Assembly: GCF_900105585.1 (NCBI RefSeq)
Contig: NZ_FNRT01000002.1
Location: 1,426,001 to 1,490,000 of the forward strand
DNA length: 64,000 nt
Origin: Nocardioides exalbidus
GTDB taxonomy: Bacteria; Actinomycetota; Actinomycetes; Propionibacteriales; Nocardioidaceae
Direction of reading: 5' to 3'
The translations under genes and the position numbers were made by a program. Positions 1 through 8,265 of this stretch are shown here, piece by piece (position 1 is the stretch's first letter; each line of letters begins with the position of its first letter). The notes below the pieces were generated by a model. That model was not told where the DNA came from, did no database searches, and worked only from the letters and a program-made list of their open reading frames with translations.

Positions 1-89
1 CCGTCCTCGTCCGGCGGGTGCTCGCCGCACCGGCGGACGCCGTCGAGATCCCTGCCGAGGAGGCCTTCCTCGAGACCACTGCCGCCTGA
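1..89 (+). CDS. C-terminal fragment of an unidentified protein
   Basis: An open frame enters from the left edge (codons begin at position 3) and stops with TGA at 87-89, leaving 28 residues rich in Ala, Glu and Val. The stop lies 33 nt before the next gene, which has its own ribosome binding site, so the two may be co-transcribed. The fragment is too short to assign. The next genes are a YCII/ECF sigma cluster, so a related regulatory or metabolic gene is possible. Confidence 0.45.
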   Translation, partial: VLVRRVLAAPADAVEIPAEEAFLETTAA

Positions 90-122
90 TTCGATCGACC
101 CACCCCACGAAGGAGAACCACC

Positions 123-488
123 ATGTCGCAGTTCCTGATGACCGTGCACGGCCCGGCCGACCTCGACCCCACCATCGGCAGCTACGGGTCCCAGGCCGAC
201 TGGGACGAGGCCTTCGCCGCCACCGAGCGCTACAACGAGCAGCTCCGCGCCGACGGACACTGGGTCTTCGCCGGCGGCCTCGAGTCCGCCAGCAACGCCA
301 GGGTCGTCGACGGCCAGGAGGGGGCGCCGGTCGTGACCGACGGCCCCTACCTCGAGTCGAAGGAGTACCTCGCCGGCTTCTGGATCATCGAGGCCGCCGA
401 CCTCGACACCGCCCTCGGGCTCGCGGCGGAGGCGTCCGCCGCCTGCCGCGGCAAGGTCGAGGTGCGTGCCTTCGACGGGCTCGGCTGA
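123..488 (+). CDS. YCII-related (DGPF-type) small protein
   Basis: This 121-residue protein has the YCII/DGPF fold: an N-terminal beta strand (SQFLMTVHG), a central VFAGGL segment and the hallmark TDGPY followed by ESKEYLAGFW around residues 72-86. Proteins of this family are genetically linked to ECF42-type sigma factors, and one such factor lies just downstream on the opposite strand (780-2012). The molecular role of DGPF partners is not established; enzyme-like or ligand-sensing functions have been suggested. The start is supported by AAGGAG about 8 nt upstream of ATG. Its convergent neighbour ends 4 nt away. A second paralogue lies at 2031-2411 and a third at 43822-44154. Confidence 0.85.
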   Translation: MSQFLMTVHGPADLDPTIGSYGSQADWDEAFAATERYNEQLRADGHWVFAGGLESASNARVVDGQEGAPVVTDGPYLESKEYLAGFWIIEAADLDTALGLAAEASAACRGKVEVRAFDGLG

Positions 489-492
489 GCGC

Positions 493-783
493 TCAGTCGT
501 CCAGCGCGTCCAGCTCCGCCAACGCCGACTCCCACCGCTCCCTGCGCTGGGAATCGGTCTGCTCCCACCACGGCGTGCCGCGCTCGCCGAGCCCGACCTT
601 CGCCAGCTGCGTGCGGTGCCGGGTCGCCTTCGTCTCGGCGTCGGTCGTGGCCGTGCGCACCCCCGACCTGCCGCGACCGAGGTGGGACTTGAGCCGGGCG
701 AGCTCGTCGTCCGGGATGAGGGGGTCCGTACGCCGCCAGCGCCGGCCGTCGACCACCAGCCACCTCTCGTCGTCGGTCGTCAT
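493..783 (-). CDS. small conserved actinobacterial protein, coupled to the sigma gene
   Basis: The gene encodes a 96-residue hydrophilic protein with many Arg, Asp and Trp residues (ERWLVVDGRRWRRTDP at the start, TPWWEQTDSQRRERWESAL near the end). There is no signal peptide or membrane segment. It resembles small actinobacterial proteins often labelled 'biopolymer transporter Tol', a name with no functional basis here. Its ATG overlaps the TGA of the upstream sigma gene by 4 nt, so the two are almost certainly translationally coupled. The upstream in-frame extension is only a shadow of the sigma gene. The function is unknown. Confidence 0.7.
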   Translation of the reverse strand: MTTDDERWLVVDGRRWRRTDPLIPDDELARLKSHLGRGRSGVRTATTDAETKATRHRTQLAKVGLGERGTPWWEQTDSQRRERWESALAELDALDD

Positions 784-2012
784 GCTCCGCCGTCCTGTCG
801 ATCGAGGGCGGCCAGCCGCCCGTTGAGGTAGCGCTGCTCGCGCGCGTTGGTCGCCAGTCGCGCCGCGAGGGAGTACGACGCCCGCGCACCGGCGAGCGAC
901 CCCGACTCCTCGAGCAGGTGCGCGCGCACCGCGTGGACCCGGTGGCGACCGGCGAGCGCCGGGTCGTCGAGCAGCGGCGCGAGCTCGGCCAGCCCAGCCT
1001 CGGGACCCATCGCGGCGGCGACCGCGACCGCCAGGTTGAGCGTCACGGTCGGGTCGGGGAAGTGCTCGGCGAGCATCCGGTAGAGCGCGACCACCTGCAC
1101 CCAGTCGGTCTCCTCGAACGTCGCCGCCTCGGCGTGCACCGCGGCGATCGCGGCCTGCAGCTGGTAGCGCCCGACGTGCCCGCGGGGCAGCACCTGCTCG
1201 ACGAGGCCCGCGCCCTCCCGGATCGCCGCGGCGTCCCACAGCGAGCGGTCCTGCTCCGCCAGCGGCACCAGGTCACCGGCACCGTCGACCCGACCGGGAC
1301 GGCGGGCGTGGGTCAGCAGCATCAGGGCCAGCAGGCCGGTCACCTCGTCGTCGTACGGCAGCCGGGTGTGGAGGTCGCGCGCCAGCCGCAGCGCCTCGCT
1401 CGCCAGGGACCCGTCGACGAGGTCCTCGCCGGCGCTGGCCGTGTGGCCCTCGGTGAACACCAGGTAGAGCACGCGGAGCGCGGCGGTCAGCCGGTCGGGC
1501 AGCTCGGCGGGGTCCACGCGACCGAAGCCGACGCCGTGCTCGCGCAGGGTCTTCTTCGCGCGGCTGATCCGCTGCGCCATCGTCGCCTCCGGCACGAAGA
1601 AGGCTGCCGCCACCTGCGCCGTCGTCAGGCCGGCGACGGCGCGCAGCGTCAGGGCGACCTGGGACGCGGGCGTCAGCACGGGGTGGCAGCACAGCAGCAG
1701 CACGTCGAGGGTGTCGTCCCGCTCGACCGGGTCGTCCGCGACCTCCCCGGGCGGGTCGGCCCAGGACTCCTCTCGCGACTCGCGTGCCGCCCGCGAGCGG
1801 CGTACGTCGACCAGCCGGCGCGACGCGACCCGGACCAGCCAGCCGCGTGGGTGCTCGGGCACGCCGGCGGCGGGCCACTGGTCGTGCGCCGCGAGCAACG
1901 CCTCCTGCACGGCGTCCTCGCAGTCACCCCAGTCGCCGTAGCGCCGGGCGAGCGCGCCGAGCACGTGCGGTGCCTCGCGGCGCCACACCTCCTCGGGCGC
2001 GCTCGAACCCAT
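780..2012 (-). CDS. ECF-family RNA polymerase sigma factor with TPR-like C-terminus (ECF42-like)
   Basis: This 410-residue protein begins with sigma region 2 (residues ~15-80, DCEDAVQEALLAAHDQWP) and region 4 (residues ~110-165, LTTAQVAAAFFVPEATMAQ). A long helical C-terminal extension of about 230 residues with repeat-like character follows, for example LTLNLAVAVAAAMGP-type helices. That long tail and linkage to YCII/DGPF genes are the hallmarks of ECF42 sigma factors, which lack a classical anti-sigma factor. It would redirect RNA polymerase to few promoters, often including that of its own DGPF gene. It lies 18 nt after the minus-strand YCII gene and overlaps the next gene by 4 nt. A close paralogue lies at 42574-43815. 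Confidence 0.88.
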   Translation of the reverse strand: MGSSAPEEVWRREAPHVLGALARRYGDWGDCEDAVQEALLAAHDQWPAAGVPEHPRGWLVRVASRRLVDVRRSRAARESREESWADPPGEVADDPVERDDTLDVLLLCCHPVLTPASQVALTLRAVAGLTTAQVAAAFFVPEATMAQRISRAKKTLREHGVGFGRVDPAELPDRLTAALRVLYLVFTEGHTASAGEDLVDGSLASEALRLARDLHTRLPYDDEVTGLLALMLLTHARRPGRVDGAGDLVPLAEQDRSLWDAAAIREGAGLVEQVLPRGHVGRYQLQAAIAAVHAEAATFEETDWVQVVALYRMLAEHFPDPTVTLNLAVAVAAAMGPEAGLAELAPLLDDPALAGRHRVHAVRAHLLEESGSLAGARASYSLAARLATNAREQRYLNGRLAALDRQDGGA

Positions 2013-2030
2013 CCGCGTCAGTCCTCCGCC

Positions 2031-2411
2031 TCAGTCCTCGAAGACCATCACGGGGCGCACCTCGACGGTCTCGCCCGGGCCGGCGAACGCGCGGCCGACG
2101 ACCTCGGCGCGGGCGGGGTCCTCGACGTCGATGAGGAAGAAGCCGGCGAGGTGCTCCTTGGCCTCGGAGTAGGGGCCGTCGGTGACGACCGCGCCGTCGT
2201 CCCAGCGGTAGAGCCTCGCGCTGGCGGGGTCGCCGAGGGCCTGGCCTCCGACGAGCTCGCCGTTCTCCTCGAGCTCGCCCAGCAGGCTCTCGAAGGCGTC
2301 GTTGAGCTGCTGGCGCTGCTCGGCCGGGAGGGCCTGGTGCTCGGCGACGAAGTCCCCGGTCGGGTGGCCCCAGGGCTGCGGGTTGGAGTGGATCAGGACG
2401 ACGTACTTCAT
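2031..2411 (-). CDS. YCII-related (DGPF-type) protein upstream of sigma gene
   Basis: The product is 126 residues and starts MKYVVLIHSNP, the typical YCII opening. TDGPYSEAKEHLAGFFLID forms the DGPF-type core at residues ~80-98, and VEVRPVM lies near the end. The ATG at 2409-2411 was chosen over a longer upstream frame because GAGGAG lies about 7 nt before it. It is the first gene of a three-gene minus-strand operon with the ECF42-like sigma factor and a small protein. By analogy with characterised ECF42 loci it is probably the main target of that sigma factor. Its biochemical role is not known. Confidence 0.87.
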   Translation of the reverse strand: MKYVVLIHSNPQPWGHPTGDFVAEHQALPAEQRQQLNDAFESLLGELEENGELVGGQALGDPASARLYRWDDGAVVTDGPYSEAKEHLAGFFLIDVEDPARAEVVGRAFAGPGETVEVRPVMVFED

Positions 2412-2520
2412 GGGTGCTCCTCGTTTCCGGTGCGATCCGGGGCCGCCGTTCGGCCCCACACTGCTACATCGGAGCCGGGGGTGGGGTCCTCGACATCACC
2501 GGGCCACGATCTCGCGAAAT

Positions 2521-2554
2521 GACGACAGGCCCCGGCGGGCCGGGGCCTGTCGTC
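2521..2554 (-). terminator. strong hairpin after the lipoprotein gene
   Basis: The two 16-nt arms are perfectly complementary (GACGACAGGCCCCGGC and its complement) around a 2-nt loop, 8 nt downstream of the minus-strand lipoprotein stop. There is no clear U-tract, which is usual for high-GC actinobacterial terminators. Confidence 0.7.
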
Positions 2555-2562
2555 GCGCGGGG

Positions 2563-2889
2563 TCAGCCCGCCATGCACTCCGCGAGGCCGTCGGTGGACA
2601 TGCTCTGCATGGCCTCCTCGTCCGCGTCGTTGCCCTTGTAGTCCTCGTCGTTGTCGACGATCGCCTGGAGGGTCTCGTCCGAGACGTCGGAGTCGATCAG
2701 GGCCTGCGCGAAGCAGTCGGACTGCTCCGCGGTGAGACCCGCGTTGAGCACGTTGCCCTCCTCCTGCATCGCGCCGGACAGCTCCTCGACGGAGGGACGG
2801 CCGCCGCCGTCGCCGCCTCCACAGCCACTGAGGAGGGTGAGGGCCATGAGGCTGGCGGCGATGAGCTGGGCGGGGCGGTTCTTCATCAC
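2563..2889 (-). CDS. small secreted lipoprotein
   Basis: This 108-residue protein has a lipoprotein signal: MMKNRPAQ, a hydrophobic stretch, and lipobox LLSGC at residues ~19-23, so it should be anchored on the outer face of the membrane. The mature part is a Gly/Asp-rich linker followed by a small acidic domain with two cysteines (SDCFAQAL and LAECMAG) that could form a disulfide. This layout resembles other small actinobacterial lipoproteins with a DUF732-like or unnamed cysteine-paired domain. It stands alone, ends at a strong hairpin, and diverges from the PucR-type regulator. The function is unknown. Confidence 0.75.
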   Translation of the reverse strand: MMKNRPAQLIAASLMALTLLSGCGGGDGGGRPSVEELSGAMQEEGNVLNAGLTAEQSDCFAQALIDSDVSDETLQAIVDNDEDYKGNDADEEAMQSMSTDGLAECMAG

Positions 2890-3073
2890 GGTGGTTCCTG
2901 TTCGTCTCGGTGTCGTCGGGTGCTGCTGGGGGCCGCCCCCAACGTAGGGCGTGCGGCTGCACCCGGTGCATCACCGGTTCCGGGCTGTTTGAAACCCCCC
3001 GATCGCCCCCACCGAGGCCCGATGACGCCTGATGAGCCCGGCCGGGTCCGGATGGAGCCGGATAAGGTGAGCC

Positions 3074-4927
3074 ATGGCGACGGCCACCTCCCTGCTCGAG
3101 CTCCAGGTCCTGCGCGGCGTCGCCCGGGCGCTGGGGTCGGACCCCGACCCGAGCGTGGTCCTGACCCGGGTAGCCGAGGCAGTCGCGTGCGGGCGAGCCG
3201 ATCGGGACGTCTACCTCTACACCTACGACCCGATCGACGACGACCTGGTCCTGGCCGGCGCCACCGAGAGCCCGGCAGCGAGCCACGTCGGCTCCCTGCG
3301 CGTCGCCTACGGGTCCGGTGTCACGGGCTGGGTGGCTGCGTCGCGGGAGAGCTACCTGGTCGCGGAGGAACCCGCTCGCGACCCGCGATTCCTGGCCTAC
3401 CCCGGGATCGGCGAGGAGCGCTACGGCGCGATCTTCTCGGTGCCGATCGTCTCGGCGGGGCACGAGCTGGTCGGCTGCATCACCGTGTGGGCGACCACCG
3501 GCAACCGGTTCGAGGACTTCGAGGTGCGGCTCGTCGAGGACGTCGCCGCGATGGTCGCGGCGTCGTTCGAGAGGGAGAGGCTGGCCGGGACGGCGCAGCG
3601 CTCGGCCCGTGACCTCGACGGCATCCGCGCGCTGGCCGCGATGGTCGCCGACCGCACGCCTGCCGCGACCGTCGTCGACCGGGCCACCGAGCTCGCCCGC
3701 AGCACCACCGACGCGGACGTCGCCGTCACGGTCGTGACCGACCCGTCCGGCGCAGACCGCATGGTGCTCAGGACCGGCACGGCCGGGGACCCGGGAGTGG
3801 CGGCGGCGATCGCCTCGCTCCGTCCGGTGCTGCTCGAGATCGACCTCGAGCTGCGTCGCTCGCGCATCTCCTGGCAGGTGGCGTCCGAGCGGGTCGCGCG
3901 CGCCCTCGAGGGGTCCGCCCGGGCCGTGACGACGGCTGCCGTCCGCGTCGGAGCCGACGACCTCGGCACCATGGCCTGCTACCGGCTGGACCCACGAGGA
4001 TTCAGCGCGTCGGGCCCCAGCGTGCTGCGCACCATCGCGCACCAGGTGGCGACGGCCATCAAGCTCACGATCGCGCTGGACGGGCTCGAGGAGCGCAACA
4101 GGCTGAGCTGGTTCCTGCGCGACCTCACGTCCGGTCGGCTCGGCAGCGAGGAGCTCGCCCGGCGCGCCACGGCAGTGGGGATCGACCGAGCACGTGCGCA
4201 CGTCGTCGCGGTGGCCAGCCTCACCGGGCTCCCCCTCGCACCCGTGGGGTCGACCCCCGTTCCACTCGAGACAGGCCTCGCCGACCAGCTCGCGCGCACG
4301 GCCGGGCTGCCCGCCGACACCCTGTTCGCGGTGACTCCGCACCAGGTCGTCGCGGTCGTGCCGTGGACACCGGGACGCGACTCGCTGGAGGCACTGCGGC
4401 GGACCCTGGTCGAGGCGTGCGCCACGCTCCGGTCCACGGGGGCGGCGCTGACCGTGGGGCTGTCGCGGCCGGTGTCCTCGGTGGAGGAGCTCGGCCAGGG
4501 GCTCGCCGAGGCCCGCGAGGCGATGATCGTGGGCAGCACGCTGGCGAACCCGTCCGGAGTCTTCACCCTCGACGACGTCGGCCACCACCTGCTCCTCAGC
4601 CGCGTCTCGAGTGCCGCGACCGTGCCGGACCGCTACGCCGTCGCGATCGAGCGCATCGCCGAGTACGACCGCGTCAAGCGCACCGAGCTGCTCGCCACGG
4701 TCGCCGCGTTCCTCCACGTCCGCAGCCAGAGCGCGGCGGCGCGCGAGCTGATCATCCACCGCAACACGCTCAACCAGAGGCTCACCCGCGCCTCCCAGCT
4801 GGGCGGGTTCGACGTCTGCGACCCCGCCGAGTGGTTCCCGCTCCAGCTGGCCCTCAAGGTCCACCAGGCCCGGACGGGGACGTGGCCGGCTGACGTCGCA
4901 GGACGGACCGCGGGACGCGCCACCTGA
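3074..4927 (+). CDS. GAF-domain PucR/CdaR-family transcriptional regulator
   Basis: The 617-residue protein has a GAF-type sensor at residues ~15-170 (VGSLRVAYGSGVTGWVA and YGAIFSVPIVS are typical GAF strands). A second sensory segment and a GGDEF-like middle of the CdaR type follow. The C-terminal PucR helix-turn-helix lies at residues ~535-600, with SAAARELIIHRNTLNQRL as recognition region. PucR/CdaR regulators activate catabolic genes in response to small ligands. It is divergent from the lipoprotein gene and convergent with the alpha/beta hydrolase, which it may or may not control. The ATG at 3074 is preceded by AAGGTG. Its ligand cannot be read from sequence. Confidence 0.82.
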   Translation: MATATSLLELQVLRGVARALGSDPDPSVVLTRVAEAVACGRADRDVYLYTYDPIDDDLVLAGATESPAASHVGSLRVAYGSGVTGWVAASRESYLVAEEPARDPRFLAYPGIGEERYGAIFSVPIVSAGHELVGCITVWATTGNRFEDFEVRLVEDVAAMVAASFERERLAGTAQRSARDLDGIRALAAMVADRTPAATVVDRATELARSTTDADVAVTVVTDPSGADRMVLRTGTAGDPGVAAAIASLRPVLLEIDLELRRSRISWQVASERVARALEGSARAVTTAAVRVGADDLGTMACYRLDPRGFSASGPSVLRTIAHQVATAIKLTIALDGLEERNRLSWFLRDLTSGRLGSEELARRATAVGIDRARAHVVAVASLTGLPLAPVGSTPVPLETGLADQLARTAGLPADTLFAVTPHQVVAVVPWTPGRDSLEALRRTLVEACATLRSTGAALTVGLSRPVSSVEELGQGLAEAREAMIVGSTLANPSGVFTLDDVGHHLLLSRVSSAATVPDRYAVAIERIAEYDRVKRTELLATVAAFLHVRSQSAAARELIIHRNTLNQRLTRASQLGGFDVCDPAEWFPLQLALKVHQARTGTWPADVAGRTAGRAT

Positions 4928-4933
4928 CGGGTG

Positions 4934-5644
4934 TCAGGCGCTGGCGACGAGCGCGTTCTCGGCGGCCCGGACGATGACCTCGGCGACGGTCTCGGCCTGC
5001 GTCAGGTACACGGCGTGGCTGCCGGGCACGGTCGTGATGGTGGCGCCGGCGCGCTCGGCCATGTGGGTGAGCATGGCCTGGTCGAACGCCTTGTCCTCGG
5101 TGCCGTACACCGCCCAGCTCGGCTTGTCGTGCCAGGCCGCCCGGGTCACGGGCTGCGCGAAGACGGACATGTTCACCGGGACCTGCGAGTCCCGCATGAA
5201 GGCGGCCTCGGCGTCGGTGGCGTCCGCGGCGAAGCCCGTCTTGAACGTGTCGTGGTCGAGGACGCCGAAGCCGTCCTCGCCGATGTCGATGACGAAGTCC
5301 GGCGTCGCGGCGAACCCCTCGTACTGCTCACCGGAGGTCTGGCCGCTGTCCGGGATGAGGGCGGCGACGTACACCAGGCCCGCGACCTTGTCGTGACCGC
5401 CGGCCTCGGTGATGACCGTGCCGCCCCACGAGTGCCCGACGAGGACGGTCGGGCCGTCCTGCCGGTCGAGGACCCGGCGGGTCGCGGCGACGTCGTCGTC
5501 GAACGAGGTGAGCGGGTTCTGGACGATCGAGACGCGGTAGCCGCGGCGGGTGAGGAGGTTGTGGACCGGGCGCCAGCCCGATCCGTCGGCGAACGCGCCG
5601 TGCACCAGCACGACGTTCCTGATCGCTCCGGCAGTGGTGTCCAT
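4934..5644 (-). CDS. alpha/beta-fold hydrolase
   Basis: The product is 236 residues and opens with the family motif NVVLVHGAFADGSGW, where HG forms the oxyanion hole. The nucleophile elbow GHSWGG has Ser near residue 90, and the catalytic His lies in PGSHAVYLTQ near residue 213. There is no signal peptide, so it is cytosolic. It belongs to the EstC/salicylate-esterase-like group of small hydrolases often called 'alpha/beta hydrolase' in actinobacteria; the substrate is unknown. A GGAG-type ribosome binding site precedes ATG at 5642-5644. The stop codons of this gene and the PucR-type gene lie within a short CCTGAC-N4-GTCAGG hairpin (4923-4938). Confidence 0.85.
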   Translation of the reverse strand: MDTTAGAIRNVVLVHGAFADGSGWRPVHNLLTRRGYRVSIVQNPLTSFDDDVAATRRVLDRQDGPTVLVGHSWGGTVITEAGGHDKVAGLVYVAALIPDSGQTSGEQYEGFAATPDFVIDIGEDGFGVLDHDTFKTGFAADATDAEAAFMRDSQVPVNMSVFAQPVTRAAWHDKPSWAVYGTEDKAFDQAMLTHMAERAGATITTVPGSHAVYLTQAETVAEVIVRAAENALVASA

Positions 5645-5680
5645 GGGGGTCTCCTTCGGTCGGGTCGGTGCTCCTATATG

Positions 5681-5690
5681 CAATATATTG
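5681..5690. promoter_or_regulatory. AT-rich palindrome upstream of the hydrolase gene
   Basis: The perfect 10-bp palindrome CAATATATTG sits 37-46 bp upstream of the hydrolase start codon. It lies within an AT-rich patch (5675-5690) that stands out from the GC-rich background and overlaps the expected core promoter. It is a candidate operator for an unseen repressor. Confidence 0.35.
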
Positions 5691-5771
5691 GCGGGGTCCG
5701 ACTGCTGGAATGGGCACGATGCCCACACAATGCGGGCAGATCTGACACGCGCGAACGACGCGGGAACGACG

Positions 5772-5798
5772 AAGGCCCCGGACGTCGTCCGGGGCCTT
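5772..5798. terminator. perfect hairpin, probable terminator
   Basis: Arms of 12 nt (AAGGCCCCGGAC and complement) surround a 3-nt loop, with TTTC just after the plus-strand side. No plus-strand gene ends nearby, so it may be a remnant of a lost gene or may insulate the hydrolase promoter. Confidence 0.5.
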
Positions 5799-6086
5799 TC
5801 GTGGTGGTGAGTGGTTCCGATATCTGGTCTCACCTGCGCTCTTGGCTGGTCTCGATCTCGATGCCGTGAATATCGGGCGGAATGCCGTGATTTTCGAGCA
5901 GCCGCCAAGCCCCGGATCACACCCGCGTTCTGAGCGTGCGGAGCGGGTGTAAGAGCTGCACGGCTGGTCGACCCAGCTTTCTCGAACCTGGGAAGGTCGA
6001 GCCCGCACAGCGCCCGTGGGGCGCGAGTTGCCTGACGCGAGATTGAATCGCGAGAAATGCCGTGAATATCCAGTGCTGAGTGGCCA

Positions 6087-6118
6087 AGCACGCCGGCCCC
6101 CGAGGGAGCCGACGTGCT
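6087..6118 (-). terminator. hairpin downstream of the transposase-like gene
   Basis: AGCACGCCGGC pairs with GCCGACGTGCT (one mismatch) around a 10-nt loop. It lies about 140 nt past the minus-strand stop at 6259, consistent with a terminator for that operon. Confidence 0.4.
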
Positions 6119-6258
6119 GGTGGTCTCGTCTCCAGCTGAGACCGAAGATGTGTCGTTGCTCTGCCCCTGTTGTGTAGCCCCGGGCACAGGGAGAGTGTCG
6201 ACCTAGTCGTCAGCGCGACTTGACCTTGGCGGGTCCGTCGAGGTTCTGGTGGCGTCGT

Positions 6259-8193
6259 TCAACTGCCTCGTAGCCATTGGCGGTGAGCTCGTCGTCGCTC
6301 GCCCAGTCCCTTCGGGGCTTTCCCGTCGTTCTTCCGGAGGTCGTCCTGCCACGATTCGATGGCGCGCTGGTTGGTGGCGACGATCGTGCTCGCGATCCCA
6401 AGGGCGACGAAGTGGTTCTTCTGCCACTCGATCTTGTACATGTCGAGGTCACCGGTGTCGCGGTCCATGAGGCGGCCGAAGTAGGACTCGGTTGCCGTGC
6501 GAGCGGGCGAGTAGATGTCCTGGTGCTCCCACGAACCAGCCATCTTTGGCTGCCAGTTCTTCATGGTCTTCTTGTCGAGAACGACCTTCATGGCTCCGAC
6601 CTCGCTGGTGCAGCACTCGGGTGCCTTCGGGTCGTCCGGGTCAGGAGAGTGACGCAGGGTGGGGAACTTGTCGGCGGGTAGATCCATCGAGTTGCTGACC
6701 AGCGGGCACCGAACCTTTGCTCGTCTGCCTGCGGCGGGGCAGAACACGTCGATGGTCCAGGAGTTCTCCAGCGGCTTTACCCCCGCGGAGGGCCTACCCC
6801 GGCCGGGGTGCTTGCGCGGCTTCGGGCGTCCGTCGGTCGGCATCACGGCGGAGGTCAGGAGCTCCACTGTGCTGTCGTTCTTCAGCAACCACTCCGGAGT
6901 CAGGTTCTTCCGCTCCCACGGGATGTCGAAGCCCGCGTTCGCCTTCAGGACCTCACCGCCGATGCCCGGACAGAGAACCGCACCGTTGAACTGGTACGGG
7001 CCGGGCCCGGTGCCGTGTGGCGCCAGGTCCGTGAACGGCGCGGCGTCGGCCCGGAACTTGCCGAGCATGGTCCAGCGGTTGGCGAGCATCCACTCGTTGA
7101 ACTCGATGTAGGTGGGGTACGCCTTGTCCCCGACGACATAGTGGTGGGCCTTGCCGCGCAGCGGTGGGCGGAGACCGGATGCGTCGATGCTGGTCAAGAC
7201 GTCCCGAGCGCCCTGGTGCGCACCCGATGTCGGGTCATGCAGGGCGTACGCCAGGAGGAGCCGAGGGACCTTCGGCGAGTCGGCACGAGACACGGCGATG
7301 CCTGCTGTCATGCCGATGACGTGGGCGAAGCCGTACTTGCGGCTATTGCCGGTCAGCTTGGCCAACTGCTTGGCAGTGCTGGTGCCGGTCGTCGTGCTGT
7401 GCCTGTTCGCGACCGCGACCTGGTGCTCGTCGACCCCCACGTCGCCTCTGTAGTCCTTCAGAAGGCCGGTGCTCGGGTCATTCGGATCGGCATCGGGGTA
7501 GTACATGGCATGCGCGACCCTGATGGCTGATTGAACGAGGAGGTTCCCGAACTCCGCGCGAACGTCTCGCATGTGCTCGACCTCCGGCGTGCGTGCATCT
7601 CTCAGGGCCGCCTCTGTGTGTCGTCGACCGGCAGCCAGTGCGTTGTCGTCCATGAACGAGCAGAGCTTGTCCATAGCAGCTTGCAGGCGCCCGACCTCGT
7701 TGTGCTGGACCTTGATCGCGGCGTCGATGGCCCGGGCGGTGGCGTCGTCGACGACGCGAAGCCGACGAGTGCCGTCGGCACCGGTCACGGGTCGAGTGAG
7801 CCTGGCCGCGTCCCGCATCTGGCGGGCCCGTTCTGGGTCACGCCATCCGGCCAGTCCGATGATGGCGAGCTGCGCGTCGGTGTAGCGGAACCAGAGCGCG
7901 TTCACTACAGCGGTCCATGTGAAGGTCTCGCCGCGGCAGCCGATCTCCAGGATCACTTTCAGGACTGCGAGAAGTAAGTACTCCGGATGGCGCCTCGGGG
8001 CGCCGCCTGGATTCCGCTTCGGCGGGCTAGCGCTCTGCGCGCTTGGAGCGCTGATGCCGTTGAGGGCAGCTGTCGCGGCTTCCACTCGTTCGATGAAAGC
8101 AGGGATGGCCGCTCCTTCGACGACCTCGTTCGACCACATGAGGATCTCGTCGGTGTCAGTGCGTTGGGTGCGGTAGGCGGGTGCGTAGGACAT
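6259..8193 (-). CDS. DDE-transposase-like protein (644 aa)
   Basis: The protein has features of DDE transposases with an RNase H core: VDEHQVAVAN (first Asp, residue ~275), HYVVGDKAYPTYIEF (second Asp in the GDKAY context, ~375) and RTATESYFGRLMDRDTGDL (Glu, ~575), followed by a typical helical NHFVALGIASTIVATNQ. The first ~190 residues contain a basic linker (PKRNPGGAPRRHP) and a helical domain suited to end binding. It is longer than common IS4/IS5 transposases and matches none that I can name. It is the last gene of a minus-strand operon behind a recombinase-like gene, so it is likely part of a composite mobile unit. No terminal inverted repeats were found by eye. Confidence 0.6.
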   Translation of the reverse strand: MSYAPAYRTQRTDTDEILMWSNEVVEGAAIPAFIERVEAATAALNGISAPSAQSASPPKRNPGGAPRRHPEYLLLAVLKVILEIGCRGETFTWTAVVNALWFRYTDAQLAIIGLAGWRDPERARQMRDAARLTRPVTGADGTRRLRVVDDATARAIDAAIKVQHNEVGRLQAAMDKLCSFMDDNALAAGRRHTEAALRDARTPEVEHMRDVRAEFGNLLVQSAIRVAHAMYYPDADPNDPSTGLLKDYRGDVGVDEHQVAVANRHSTTTGTSTAKQLAKLTGNSRKYGFAHVIGMTAGIAVSRADSPKVPRLLLAYALHDPTSGAHQGARDVLTSIDASGLRPPLRGKAHHYVVGDKAYPTYIEFNEWMLANRWTMLGKFRADAAPFTDLAPHGTGPGPYQFNGAVLCPGIGGEVLKANAGFDIPWERKNLTPEWLLKNDSTVELLTSAVMPTDGRPKPRKHPGRGRPSAGVKPLENSWTIDVFCPAAGRRAKVRCPLVSNSMDLPADKFPTLRHSPDPDDPKAPECCTSEVGAMKVVLDKKTMKNWQPKMAGSWEHQDIYSPARTATESYFGRLMDRDTGDLDMYKIEWQKNHFVALGIASTIVATNQRAIESWQDDLRKNDGKAPKGLGERRRAHRQWLRGS

Positions 8194-8265
8194 GTGGTGC
8201 TCCTGGATGAAGTGGGGGGGGTGGGCGGGCCCTTACGGGCCCGCCGCCTGTGGGGAAGGTGCTGG

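Larger units (their letters stand above)
5645..6258. other. 614-bp non-coding left edge of the island with short repeats
   Basis: No convincing gene is seen. The stretch holds the hydrolase promoter region, a strong hairpin (5772-5798), three copies of ATGCCGTGAwTwTC (5861-5874, a variant at 5882-5895, and 6057-6070), repeated TGGTCTC words near 5825, 5846 and 6121, and a second hairpin (6087-6118) downstream of the transposase-like gene. It is a plausible element end, but no attachment-site duplication was recognised. Confidence 0.5.

Noticed and set aside
918..2522. Long plus-strand frame opposite the first sigma factor
   Set aside because: It is an antisense shadow of the sigma and YCII genes: very Arg/Gly/Val/His-rich, no ribosome binding site and no domain.
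2408..4864. Very long minus-strand frame opposite the PucR-type regulator
   Set aside because: High-GC antisense frame with repetitive Arg/Gly/Asp composition; the plus-strand gene has clear GAF and HTH domains.
4923..4938. CCTGAC-GGGT-GTCAGG hairpin as an operator
   Set aside because: It lies across the two convergent stop codons, so a short terminator or chance is more likely than an operator.
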